Of a stretch of DNA of 12,215 nt, positions 6,562-12,215 are shown in pieces. The notes beneath the pieces were generated by a model. It was not told the DNA's origin. It saw nothing but the letters and a program-made list of their open reading frames with translations, and did not search any database. A program made the position numbers and the translations under genes. The stretch comes from an uncultured Dysosmobacter sp. Lineage in GTDB: Bacteria; Bacillota; Clostridia; Oscillospirales; Oscillospiraceae. The stretch spans positions 1 through 12,215 of the forward strand of contig CAKTSC010000023.1 in NCBI GenBank assembly GCA_934597465.1. Direction: 5' to 3'. Position 1 is the stretch's first letter. Every line of letters starts with the position of its first letter.

Positions 6562-6622
6562 AGGCGCGGAGCGCCTGGGTCTTGCATCCTTTAAAGGTAT
6601 CATGGAAGGCCCCGGGTGTCAA
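6562..6622 (-). promoter_or_regulatory. Promoter and leader hairpin of the transketolase operon
   Basis: Minus strand: a perfect TTGACA (6617-6622), 17-base spacer, and TACCTT (6594-6599), a weak -10. The start would be near 6587. The ~66-nt leader holds an AGGCGC-TCC-GCGCCT hairpin (6562-6576). A strong -35 with a poor -10 often goes with activator control, but no operator is evident. Confidence 0.6.
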
Positions 6623-6629
6623 GCGGGGC

Positions 6630-6675
6630 GGCGGGCCTCCCGCCCATTTTCCCCGCCGGGACGCATCCCGGGCGG
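6630..6675. other. G/C-rich inverted repeats after the HAD gene
   Basis: GGCGGG-CCT-CCCGCC (6630-6644) and CCGCC-GGGA-CGCA-TCCC-G-GGCGG (6653-6675, one bulged G) lie just past the HAD gene stop and upstream of the transketolase promoter. ATTTT lies between them. On the minus strand no T run follows, so a terminator role is only possible. Confidence 0.45.
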
Positions 6676-6688
6676 CGGGAAGCACCAC

Positions 6689-7342
6689 TCAGAGCCGGGA
6701 GAGAAGGCCCGGGAGCTGGGCGGGATCGTCCGCCAGGGCGTCGGGGCCCTCCGAGAGGAGAATTTCCCGGCTGCGGAAGCCCCAGCTCACGGCCACGCAG
6801 CGGATGCCGGCGTTCCGGGCGCTGCGGATGTCGGTCTCCCCGTCGCCCACGAGGACGCTCTCCTCCGGGGCGGAGCCCAGCTCCGCGAGCAGCAGCCGCA
6901 GTCCCGCGGGATCCGGCTTGCCGGGGACGCCGGGGCGCTTGCCGAGGATCGCGTCAAAGGTGCCGGGGAAGAAGTGCTCCACCAGGGAGTGGCTGAACCC
7001 GTCCGCCTTGTTGGAGTAGACGGCCAGCCGCAGCCCCTGGGCCTTCAGGGCGGAGAGCAGCTCCGGGATGCCGCCGTAGGGCGCCGTTCTGTCCCGCTGA
7101 TGCTCGCCGTAGTAGCGCTGGAACTCCTCCAGCGCCGCCGCCAGGATGGCCTCGCTCCGGCAGGCCTCGGGGGTGAATTTTTCCACCAGGTTGGGGATGC
7201 CGTAGCCCACCATCCGGCGGAACTCCGCCTCCGTGTGGGCAGGCCAGCCGTTGGCCCGGCAGACATGGTTCCCGGCGGCAGCCAGGTCGCCGATGGTGTT
7301 GAGCAGGGTGCCGTCCAGGTCAAAGATCACAGTCGTCAGCAT
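6689..7342 (-). CDS. HAD-family hydrolase, phosphoglycolate phosphatase-like
   Basis: A 217-residue cytosolic phosphatase of the haloacid dehalogenase superfamily with an alpha-helical cap. All motifs are present: nucleophile and acid in FDLDGTLLNT (Asp8, Asp10), motif II YSNK (Ser110), Lys142 in GKPDP, and Mg-binding acids in GDGETD (Asp167, Asp171). The arrangement matches phosphoglycolate phosphatase and the beta-phosphoglucomutase/PpaX group; the substrate cannot be told from sequence, since these enzymes overlap. The ATG follows AAAGGAGA at short spacing. It starts 10 nt after the stop of the histidine phosphatase fusion and shares its promoter. Confidence 0.92.
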   Translation of the reverse strand: MLTTVIFDLDGTLLNTIGDLAAAGNHVCRANGWPAHTEAEFRRMVGYGIPNLVEKFTPEACRSEAILAAALEEFQRYYGEHQRDRTAPYGGIPELLSALKAQGLRLAVYSNKADGFSHSLVEHFFPGTFDAILGKRPGVPGKPDPAGLRLLLAELGSAPEESVLVGDGETDIRSARNAGIRCVAVSWGFRSREILLSEGPDALADDPAQLPGLLSRL

Positions 7343-7352
7343 GGCTCTCCTT

Positions 7353-8438
7353 TCATTCGATGTCCAGCAGTTGGAGTTTCAGGGGCGGGAAGCGGAGATC
7401 CTTCTCCCAGTGCTCCCCCGCCGGGGCGAAGCCCTGTCGGGTGAGGAAGCGCCGGGCGGTCTCATCCCCCGGCGCGGGGGCGCAGAGGGTCTCCCGGCCC
7501 CAGTCACGGCAGTGCTGCACCGCCTGGCCCAGGAGCTGGGTGCCGTAGCCCCGGCAGCGCCAGGGCTCCCCCACGGTGAGATCCGCGATCCAGCCCCGCT
7601 TCTGCCCGGCGTCCCGGGCGTCGTCCAGGGTCAGGGCCCCCACGGGGCCGTCGGCCTGGCAGCCTAGCAGGGCGAAGCGGCTGCCGCCGCAGCCCAGGAT
7701 CCCCAGCCGGGCCGGGGAGACGCCGGTGAGGTGCTCGTAGGCGGCGGGCGCCTCCGCCGCCGGAAGGTAGTAGAGCCCCGGCTCCAGGCCGTTGGCGGTG
7801 CTGCGCCAGCGGTGGGGCGTGCCGTCCTCCAGCGTCTTCAGGTGGGAGGCGTCGTTGGCGAAGAGCACCCGGAAGTCCTCGCCGTTCCAGCGGAGGCAGG
7901 AGACGGCGGTGTTCTGGCCCAGGGGAACTTCCGAGAGCTGGGCGATGGACTTGCCCAGCAGGGCCGCCAGCGTCAGGCGGATGGCGCAGCCGTGGGAGAA
8001 GACGGCGGCGGTCTTCCCGGGATTCGCCCGGGCAATGTCCCGGAGGCAGGCCAGCATCCGGGCCTGGACGGCGGCGGGGGACTCGCCGCCGGGGACGTGC
8101 CAGTCCTCCAGATGCTGGAGGAAGTTCCGCATCTCATTGGGATCCTGGCGGTAGATCTCGCCCCAGGGGCGGCGCTCCCAGGCCCCCACGCAGATCTCCC
8201 GCAGGGCCCGGCGGCGGTGCAGGGGCAGGCTTTTGGGCCCGCAGACCGCCGCCGCCGTGCGGCAGGTGCGGTAGAGGTCGCTGGCGTAGGCGGCGTCCAC
8301 GGGGATGTCCGCAAAGCGCCGGGCCAGGGCGTCGATCTGCCGCAGGCCCCGCTCCGTGACGCTGCTGTCATCCTGGCCCTGGGCCACCCGGTAGAGGTTG
8401 CCGTCCGCCTCCGCGTGGCGGACGAGGTAGAGTTTCAT
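7353..8438 (-). CDS. Histidine phosphatase-GNAT acetyltransferase fusion
   Basis: A 361-residue two-domain protein. The first ~205 residues are a histidine phosphatase (phosphoglycerate mutase-like): RHAEADGN (7-14, phospho-accepting His8), AQGQDDSSVTERG (19-31), Glu81 in LREICVGAWE, and the second catalytic His149 in FSHG. These enzymes remove phosphate from sugars, nucleotides or cobalamin intermediates. Residues ~215-350 form a GNAT N-acetyltransferase, with the acetyl-CoA loop RCRGYGTQLL (294-303) after a beta strand IADLTVGEPW. Frame, codon use and lack of any internal ribosome site argue for a true fusion rather than a sequencing error. The substrates are unknown. The ATG follows GGGGGAGGA. 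A strong promoter lies just upstream, and the HAD phosphatase follows in the same transcript. Confidence 0.88.
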   Translation of the reverse strand: MKLYLVRHAEADGNLYRVAQGQDDSSVTERGLRQIDALARRFADIPVDAAYASDLYRTCRTAAAVCGPKSLPLHRRRALREICVGAWERRPWGEIYRQDPNEMRNFLQHLEDWHVPGGESPAAVQARMLACLRDIARANPGKTAAVFSHGCAIRLTLAALLGKSIAQLSEVPLGQNTAVSCLRWNGEDFRVLFANDASHLKTLEDGTPHRWRSTANGLEPGLYYLPAAEAPAAYEHLTGVSPARLGILGCGGSRFALLGCQADGPVGALTLDDARDAGQKRGWIADLTVGEPWRCRGYGTQLLGQAVQHCRDWGRETLCAPAPGDETARRFLTRQGFAPAGEHWEKDLRFPPLKLQLLDIE

Positions 8439-8477
8439 CGGGATCCTCCCCCTTCTGTCAATTTTCGTTTCGCTGGC

Positions 8478-8506
8478 AGTATAGCACAGAGGCGGGCTCC
8501 CGGCAA
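8478..8506 (-). promoter_or_regulatory. Promoter of the histidine phosphatase/HAD operon
   Basis: Minus strand TTGCCG (8501-8506), 17-base spacer, TATACT (8478-8483). Transcription would start near 8471, giving a ~33-nt leader that contains the ribosome binding site. Confidence 0.78.
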
Positions 8507-8632
8507 GGGCGAAGATGCAACATTTCCCTTTCGGTTAATGGATTACCCTTCGGCATTCCCCCAGATTCCGCCAGGGATAGACGGCGGCGGAGCGGGGCAA
8601 GCTGAGGGCGTAACCGCAAAGGAGGAATGGAC

Positions 8633-8812
8633 ATGAGAAGCGATACCGCACTGTGGTTCGGTATGGGCGCCGGCCTGGCGGCCGGCACGATGCTCGGGAT
8701 GATGCTGCCTGTGGGACGCACGCCCATGCGCACGAAGATGGGCAAGCGGATCCAGAAAATGGGGATCGCGGTGGATCACACCATGGACGACATCCTCTCG
8801 AACCTCCGCTGA
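8633..8812 (+). CDS. Small single-helix membrane protein, unknown function
   Basis: A 59-residue protein: a short N-terminus, one glycine- and methionine-rich hydrophobic helix (about residues 7-27, WFGMGAGLAAGTMLGMMLPV), then a basic stretch (RTPMRTKMGKRIQKMG) and an acidic tail ending DDILSNLR. Small proteins with this plan occur in many clostridial genomes and look loosely like the YtxH type, but I do not recognise a function. The start at 8633 is chosen because GGAGG (8621-8625) is seven bases upstream; the in-frame ATG at 8627 is only one base from it. It is divergent from the histidine phosphatase gene, is followed by a terminator, and converges on the lipoprotein gene. Confidence 0.75.
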   Translation: MRSDTALWFGMGAGLAAGTMLGMMLPVGRTPMRTKMGKRIQKMGIAVDHTMDDILSNLR

Positions 8813-8819
8813 GGAGGGA

Positions 8820-8861
8820 GCGGGGGAGGGGGCGATGCTCCCTCCCCCGCGTTGGCGTTTT
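8820..8861 (+). terminator. Terminator of the small membrane protein gene
   Basis: GCGGGGGAGGG (8820-8830) and CCCTCCCCCGC (8840-8850) form an 11-bp stem starting 8 nt past the stop. The tail GTTGGCGTTTTGT has a short, delayed T run. Confidence 0.65.
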
Positions 8862-8874
8862 GTCCCAGACGCGG

Positions 8875-8901
8875 GAAAAGGGCCGCCCGGAGGGGCGGCC
8901 C
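8875..8901 (-). terminator. Terminator of the lipoprotein gene
   Basis: GGGCCGCCC (8880-8888), GGAG, GGGCGGCCC (8893-8901). On the minus strand the stem is followed directly by TTTTCCCG. It lies 12 nt past the lipoprotein stop and back to back with the plus-strand terminator, separating the convergent genes. Confidence 0.75.
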
Positions 8902-8913
8902 GGCGCGGGGGCT

Positions 8914-9381
8914 TTAGTGCAGGATGCCGGGGGTGACGCTGTTCTCGCCGTCGGTCAGGATGCCGTCGCTGTCGTGGACGCGGGCGTTGCGGAGCATCTG
9001 GCGGTAGCTGGCGGGACGGAAGAGGGCGTCGTCCCGGGCGGTGCGGGAGCGGGCATGGGAGGCGCTGGCGGAGCCGCCGTCGCTGCTGTCGCCGTCATTG
9101 CGGCCGGCCGCCGGGTTCTCCCCCACGGTGCCGTTATTCAGGGCGCCCTCCGGCATGCTGCCGCTGCCGTTGCCGCTGGGATCCCCGGCGGCGGAGCCGC
9201 CGTTGGGCTGGCTGGCGTTGGGGGCGCTGGGGTTCTCGGCGGGATCGTCGGTCAGGCTGCCGTCAGGGTCGGTGACGCTGCCGCCGGGGTTCGTGGTGTC
9301 GTCCCGCCGGTCGCCGCCGCAGGCGGTGAGGCCGCCCAGGCACAGCGTCAGGCTCAGGAGCAGGATCAGGATGCGTTTCAA
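8914..9381 (-). CDS. Low-complexity lipoprotein, unknown function
   Basis: A 155-residue exported lipoprotein. Residues 1-20 are a signal peptide (two basic residues, then a Leu-rich core) ending in the lipobox LTAC, with Cys21 the lipid-anchored residue. Residues ~22-110 are a Gly/Ser/Asn/Asp/Pro-rich spacer of low complexity, likely disordered and spanning the wall. The last ~40 residues (from RDDALFRPASYRQMLRNARV) look like a short folded or conserved segment. The start is TTG, not ATG: AAAGGAGG lies seven bases upstream and no in-frame ATG gives a usable signal peptide. I do not recognise the family. It is a single-gene unit with its own terminator; no clear promoter is seen. Confidence 0.78.
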   Translation of the reverse strand: MKRILILLLSLTLCLGGLTACGGDRRDDTTNPGGSVTDPDGSLTDDPAENPSAPNASQPNGGSAAGDPSGNGSGSMPEGALNNGTVGENPAAGRNDGDSSDGGSASASHARSRTARDDALFRPASYRQMLRNARVHDSDGILTDGENSVTPGILH

Positions 9382-9511
9382 GCTGCTTCCTCCTTTGAAA
9401 AGGTGGTTTTTGGGGAGGCGGGAGGCCGCCCGGAAAGCGGGCCGGTCTCCTGCCTGCGATACCCGAGGGGTAGTTTCCCCGGGGGAAGCGGCGGCATGTG
9501 AGGGAAATGCT

Positions 9512-9565
9512 GGGGGAATGGAGAATGGAGAATTGAGAATGGCCCTGCGGGGGACGGGGGACGGG
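9512..9565 (+). repeat. Dispersed element, copy 2, unexpanded
   Basis: GGGGGAATGGAGAATGG, then AGAATTGAGAATGGCCCTGC and GGGG followed by two heptamers (GACGGGG, GACGGGA). It matches 4517-4585 closely, same orientation, but has 2 heptamers instead of 24. It lies in the intergenic region 9382-9736. Confidence 0.75.
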
Positions 9566-9570
9566 AAATC

Positions 9571-9592
9571 GGGGCGTCGGGGACGCCGCCCC
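9571..9592. repeat. GTAGGGGCGG-type intergenic palindrome
   Basis: GGGGCGTC-GGG-GACGCC-G-CCCC, a stem with one bulged G, followed by TTAC. Read on the minus strand (GTAAGGGGCGGCGTCCC…) it resembles the GTAGGGGCGGCC…-type palindromes scattered between genes in Clostridia. The rest of 9593-9650 holds nothing else I recognise. Confidence 0.45.
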
Positions 9593-9652
9593 TTACGGAG
9601 TGCCTACGGGCGGCAGGACGGCCTTCCGGCGTACCGGACCGGGGCGCTGCCC

Positions 9653-9681
9653 TTGACTTTCCTGCCGCTGGAACGTAGAAT
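9653..9681 (+). promoter_or_regulatory. malQ promoter
   Basis: TTGACT (9653-9658), 17-base spacer, TAGAAT (9676-9681), with transcription start expected near 9688, about 49 nt before the malQ ATG. Confidence 0.8.
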
Positions 9682-9702
9682 ATCCCCAGAGGCAAACGGT
9701 TG

Positions 9703-9722
9703 CTTTTGGCCGTTTCCAAAAG
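9703..9722 (+). other. Leader hairpin upstream of malQ
   Basis: CTTTTGG (9703-9709), CCGTTT loop, CCAAAAG (9716-9722): a perfect 7-bp stem ending at the malQ ribosome binding site AAGGAGGG (9723-9730). An alternative pairing AAACGG (9694-9699) with CCGTTT (9710-9715) excludes it, so the leader could switch; this is only a possibility. Confidence 0.45.
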
Positions 9723-9736
9723 AAGGAGGGCTTTCT

Positions 9737-11299
9737 ATGGCACGTTCCGCGGGTATCCTGCTGCCGCTTTTCTCCCTGCCGTCGGACTACGGCATCGGCT
9801 CCCTGGGGGCGGAGGCCCGGGAGTTTCTGGACTTTCTCCGCAACGCCGGGCAGCGCTGGTGGCAGATGCTGCCCCTGACCCCCGGCGGCGGGGGCAACTC
9901 CCCCTACTCCAGCGCATCCTCCTTCGCCGGGAACCCCCTGCTGCTGGATCTGCCGCGCCTGGCGGAGGACGGCCTGCTGACGGCGGCGGAAGTGGAGAGC
10001 GCGAAGGTTCCCGGCCATGCCGCCATCAACTACGGCGCGGTGCTGGCCAGCCGGGAGACACTCCTGCGCCTGGCCTTCCGCCGGGGCCGGATCCGGGATG
10101 AGAAACGGGTGGCCGCCTTCCGCGTCCGCTGCCCCTGGGTGGAGGACTACGCCCTCTACCAGGCCGCCAAGACCTACTTCGGCGGGAAATGCTGGCTGGA
10201 CTGGGAGGATGAGGGCCTCCGTGCCCGCGCCCCGGAGGCGGTGGCGGCCTGGCGGGAGAAGCTCTCGGACGAGGTGGAGTACCACGTTTACGTCCAGTAC
10301 CTCTTCGACGGACAGTGGGCGGCGCTGAAGGCATACGCCGGGGAGCGGGGCGTGGGGATCATCGGGGATCTCCCCATCTACGTGGCCCTGGACTCCGCCG
10401 ATGTCTGGAGCGAGCGGCAGTTCTTCCGGCTGGATGAGAAAGGCCATCCGGTGGAGGTGGCCGGTGTGCCGCCGGACTACTTCTCGGAGGACGGGCAGCT
10501 CTGGGGCAACCCCCTCTACGACTGGGAGCGGATGCGCACGGACGGCTTCGGCTGGTGGATCCGGCGCATCGGCGGCAATACCGGGCGCTTCGACGCCATC
10601 CGCATCGACCACTTCCGGGCTTTCGCCGCGGGCTGGTGCGTCCCCTATGGGGAGAAGACGGCCCGGAAGGGCGTCTGGCGGCCCGGGCCGGGGATGGATC
10701 TGGTCGGCGTCCTCACCTCCTGGTTTTCCGGCACGGAGTTCCTGGCGGAGGATCTGGGCCTCCAGACCCCGGACGTTGCCCGGCTCCTGAAGGATTCCCG
10801 GATGCCGGGGATGCGGGTGCTGGAGTTCGCCTTCTCGGATCCCGCCAACGCCTACCTTCCCCACAACTGCCCGGAAAACGCCCTCTGCTACACTGGGACG
10901 CACGACAACGACACCCTCCACGGCTGGTACCGGACGGCTCGGCCGGAGGAGACCGAATTTGCGGAGAAGTACCTGAACGTCACCGGCGAGGACGCCGTCT
11001 GCGAGGCCGTGCTCCGGGCGGGGCAGGGCAGCGTCGCGAAGTACTTCATCGCCCAGCTCCAGGACTACCTGGGCCTCGGCAGCGAGGGGCGGATCAACGT
11101 CCCCGGCACCGTGGGGGACGAAAACTGGAGCTTCCGCCTGCCGGAGGGGGTCTTTACCGAGGCGCTGGCGGAGCGGATCCGGGCCCTCACCGCCCTCTAC
11201 GGCCGCTGCCCGGAGCGGGAAGCGGAGAAGGAAGCCTTGACAGACGCGGCGGAAGCTGATACCATAACGGCGGAACCCGTCCCCGGGAAGGATGCCTGA
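9737..11299 (+). CDS. malQ: 4-alpha-glucanotransferase (amylomaltase, GH77)
   Basis: A 520-residue cytosolic enzyme of glycoside hydrolase family 77, which moves alpha-1,4-glucan segments between maltodextrins or onto glucose in maltose and glycogen use. The N-terminus ILLPLFSLPSDYGIGSLG (7-24) is typical. Catalytic residues: nucleophile Asp291 in RIDHFRAF, acid/base Glu338 in FLAEDLG, and Asp390 in YTGTHDND, which binds the transition state. VAGVPPDYFSEDGQLWGNPL (241-260) is the family loop. The frame is open upstream, but ATG 9737 has AAGGAGGG six bases before it and begins as homologs do. The last ~25 residues (from about 495) extend beyond the usual domain end and overlap a TTGACA promoter for the next gene. 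It is monocistronic or followed by conditional readthrough. Confidence 0.96.
   Translation: MARSAGILLPLFSLPSDYGIGSLGAEAREFLDFLRNAGQRWWQMLPLTPGGGGNSPYSSASSFAGNPLLLDLPRLAEDGLLTAAEVESAKVPGHAAINYGAVLASRETLLRLAFRRGRIRDEKRVAAFRVRCPWVEDYALYQAAKTYFGGKCWLDWEDEGLRARAPEAVAAWREKLSDEVEYHVYVQYLFDGQWAALKAYAGERGVGIIGDLPIYVALDSADVWSERQFFRLDEKGHPVEVAGVPPDYFSEDGQLWGNPLYDWERMRTDGFGWWIRRIGGNTGRFDAIRIDHFRAFAAGWCVPYGEKTARKGVWRPGPGMDLVGVLTSWFSGTEFLAEDLGLQTPDVARLLKDSRMPGMRVLEFAFSDPANAYLPHNCPENALCYTGTHDNDTLHGWYRTARPEETEFAEKYLNVTGEDAVCEAVLRAGQGSVAKYFIAQLQDYLGLGSEGRINVPGTVGDENWSFRLPEGVFTEALAERIRALTALYGRCPEREAEKEALTDAAEADTITAEPVPGKDA
11237..11265 (+). promoter_or_regulatory. Promoter inside the 3' end of malQ
   Basis: A perfect TTGACA (11237-11242), 17-base spacer, TACCAT (11260-11265; 4 of 6). 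Transcription would begin near 11272, inside the last codons of malQ, and run toward the hydrogenase regulator. No other promoter-like pair is seen between 11300 and 11518. Confidence 0.55.
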
Positions 11300-11518
11300 C
11301 CGGAGACCGGCGAAACATCATCTGCTGATCTGAACGGCGAGGGTGCGCCCCGAGCCGGAAGCCGCAGGGGAATCGGAGCGGGACGCGCGTCCCGCGCGTG
11401 AGCGCGTATCCGTGCTGGCGAAGCTTCCATCCTCCCTGCCTTCCCGGGCAGGGAGGATGTTTCTTTCCCGGGCCGCCGCAAGGGGGCCCGCATCACAGGA
11501 AGGAGAGGAGGGATGCGC
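11272..11518 (+). promoter_or_regulatory. Possible structured leader of the hydrogenase-regulator operon
   Basis: If the promoter at 11237 is used, the mRNA has a ~247-nt leader. It contains GGCG…CGCC (11336-11349), CCCC…GGGG around CGG-AAG-CCG (11348-11370), a GCGGGAC…GTCCCGC stem (about 11379-11396), the terminator-like hairpin (11428-11459) and CGGGCC…GGCCCG (11469-11490) just ahead of the start. GCAGGGG (11364-11370) can also pair with TCCCTGC (11433-11439) in the left arm of the terminator, a possible antiterminator. It does not match TPP, cobalamin, SAM, glycine, THF, fluoride or cyclic-di-GMP riboswitches as I remember them. Alternatively this is plain 3' UTR of malQ. Confidence 0.35.
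11428..11467 (+). terminator. Intrinsic terminator between malQ and the hydrogenase regulator
   Basis: CATCCTCCCTGCC (11428-11440), loop TTCCCG, GGCAGGGAGGATG (11447-11459): a perfect 13-bp stem followed by TTTCTTTC. It can end malQ transcripts, and may also act as an attenuator for transcripts from the promoter at 11237. Confidence 0.88.
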
Positions 11519-11800
11519 ATGGAAAACCGGGTGGCCGTGCTGGCGGTTATCGTTCGCGACCGCGACTCCGTGGCCCGGCTCAATGAGCTGCTGCACCAGT
11601 ATGGGGAGCATATCATCGGGCGGATGGGCCTGCCCTGCCGGGAGCGGGGGCTGAGCCTCATCAGCGTGGCGCTGGACGCGCCGGGAGACGTGATCTCCGC
11701 CCTCTCCGGCAAGATCGGGCGTCTGCCCGGGGTCACCGCCAAGGCGGTCTATGCCCCGGAGGACGCCCTGCGGGACACGAAAGGAAGGAACGAAGCATGA
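11519..11800 (+). CDS. TM1266-family putative regulator of the iron-only hydrogenase system
   Basis: A 93-residue protein matching the TM1266 family (small ACT/NikR-C-like fold), whose genes lie with [FeFe]-hydrogenase and its maturation genes in many anaerobes; a regulatory role is proposed from that context, not proven. Family features: MENRVAVLAVIVRDRDSV at the N-terminus, LLHQYGEHIIGRMGLP (25-39), and the conserved SALSGKIGRLPGV (60-72). No DNA-binding helix-turn-helix is visible, so it more likely senses or binds a partner. Start: ATG 11519 has AGGAGG seven bases upstream; ATG 11513, with AAGGAG at similar spacing, cannot be excluded and would add two residues. Its stop overlaps the next gene's start (ATGA). 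Confidence 0.88.
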   Translation: MENRVAVLAVIVRDRDSVARLNELLHQYGEHIIGRMGLPCRERGLSLISVALDAPGDVISALSGKIGRLPGVTAKAVYAPEDALRDTKGRNEA

Positions 11801-12215
11801 ATCTCACCAAGAAGCTGTCCGCCCTGCTGCTGGCCCTGGTCATGGCGCTGAGCCTGGCCGGGTGCGGGAATCAGGGCAATGCCTCCTCCGCCGGCTCTGG
11901 CAGCGCCGCCGGATCCGACGCCGTGGAGGAGTCCGTCACCGTCCGGGTGGCGGCCCTGAAGGGCCCCACCGCCATGGGTCTGGTGGCGCTGATGCAGCAG
12001 AGCGACGCCGCCCAGGCCGCCATGGAGGGCAAGGAGACCGTGGTCTCCACCGGCACTCTCTATGACTTCACCCTGGCGGCCTCCGCCGACGAGGTGACCC
12101 CCGCCCTGCTGCAGGGCGACCTGGATGTCGCCTGCGTCCCGGCGAACCTGGCGGCGGTGCTCTATCAGAAGACCCAGGGCCAGATCGTGACCCTGGCCGT
12201 CAACACCCTGGGCGT
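11797..12215 (+). CDS. ABC transporter substrate-binding lipoprotein (partial)
   Basis: The 5' part (139 codons) of a lipoprotein cut off by the window end. Signal peptide residues 1-22 with lipobox LAGC (lipid-anchored Cys23), then a Ser/Gly/Ala linker (24-42) and the start of a periplasmic-binding-type domain: VTVRVAALKGPTAMGLVALM (47-66) and LLQGDLDVACVPANLAAVLY (about 103-122), the pattern of SsuA/NMT1-type (NitT/TauT) solute-binding proteins. It would catch a solute outside the membrane for an ABC importer; the ligand is unknown. The ATG overlaps the stop of the TM1266-family gene by 4 nt (ATGA), with AAGGAAGG eight bases upstream, so the two are translationally coupled. Permease and ATPase genes are expected to the right of the window (inference). 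Confidence 0.85.
   Translation, partial: MNLTKKLSALLLALVMALSLAGCGNQGNASSAGSGSAAGSDAVEESVTVRVAALKGPTAMGLVALMQQSDAAQAAMEGKETVVSTGTLYDFTLAASADEVTPALLQGDLDVACVPANLAAVLYQKTQGQIVTLAVNTLG

Noticed and set aside
6522..6587. N-terminal extension of the transketolase subunit to an ATG at 6587
   Set aside because: It lacks a ribosome binding site, coincides with the predicted transcription start, and the ATG at 6521 has GGAGGT at ideal spacing and a family-like N-terminus.
4551..7019. An 822-codon plus-strand open frame across the heptamer array and transketolase genes
   Set aside because: It is antisense to two clear transketolase subunits, its product is Gly/Ala/Val/Asp-rich without any family motif, and its start falls in a repeat. 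In G+C-rich DNA such shadow frames are expected.
8382..8632. A plus-strand gene upstream of the small membrane protein
   Set aside because: The open frame ends inside the repeat-free intergenic region and is antisense to the start and promoter of the histidine phosphatase fusion.
9593..10921. 442-codon minus-strand open frame opposite malQ
   Set aside because: The malQ frame carries every GH77 catalytic motif; the opposite frame has low-complexity composition and no recognisable domain.
11292..11333. 13-codon leader peptide overlapping the malQ stop
   Set aside because: The frame MPDRRPAKHHLLI has a poorly spaced ribosome site and only a His pair to suggest attenuation, which has no obvious link to the genes downstream.
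11300..11518. A known riboswitch or T-box ahead of the hydrogenase regulator
   Set aside because: I compared it from memory with common classes (TPP, cobalamin, SAM, glycine, THF, fluoride, cyclic-di-GMP) and found no core match. Kept only as an unassigned structured leader.

Overview
This window is a G+C-rich stretch of a low-oxygen Firmicute chromosome, most likely a Clostridia member of the Oscillospiraceae (Flavonifractor/Oscillibacter-like) type. I base that on strong AGGAGG ribosome binding sites, sigma-A-type promoters with 17-bp spacers, a split transketolase, a TM1266-type [FeFe]-hydrogenase regulator, a small clostridial-type thioredoxin/thioredoxin reductase pair, and intergenic repeats of a kind common in gut Clostridia. 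Species assignment is inference. No phage, IS, CRISPR or defence genes are visible; this is mostly housekeeping chromosome with repeat-laden intergenic DNA.

Layout. 1-470 has no convincing gene: two hairpins and a 178-bp non-coding unit duplicated in tandem. 501-2619 (minus) is an operon with its own promoter: a membrane zinc-ribbon protein, a uridine phosphorylase-type enzyme, and an MscS channel, ending at a terminator. 2720-3185 is a cluster of inverted repeats. 3217-4380 (minus) is a reductase-thioredoxin pair; the reductase is short and lacks the usual NADPH-binding signatures. 4517-4739 is a dispersed element carrying a 24-copy GACGRGG array. 4779-6521 (minus) encodes the C- and N-terminal halves of a split transketolase behind a TTGACA promoter. 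6689-8438 (minus) holds a HAD phosphatase and a histidine phosphatase-GNAT fusion with a well-formed promoter. 8633-8812 (plus) is a one-helix small protein, convergent with a low-complexity lipoprotein at 8914-9381 (minus, TTG start). 9512-9565 is a second, unexpanded copy of the dispersed element. 9737-11299 (plus) is malQ with a good promoter. 11519-12215 (plus) is a TM1266-family hydrogenase regulator overlapping by 4 nt a substrate-binding lipoprotein that runs off the window.

How they fit: transketolase, 4-alpha-glucanotransferase and the HAD phosphatase belong to carbohydrate metabolism; TrxA and its reductase to thiol redox; the last two genes begin what looks like a hydrogenase-linked transport operon.

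The most interesting points are the reductase that may be pyridine-nucleotide independent, a TTGACA promoter inside the end of malQ that would drive a ~247-nt leader with a terminator-like hairpin ahead of the hydrogenase regulator, that regulator's coupling to an ABC-type lipoprotein, and the same dispersed repeat present once with 2 and once with 24 heptamers. I do not see a clear-cut novel defence or mobile system.
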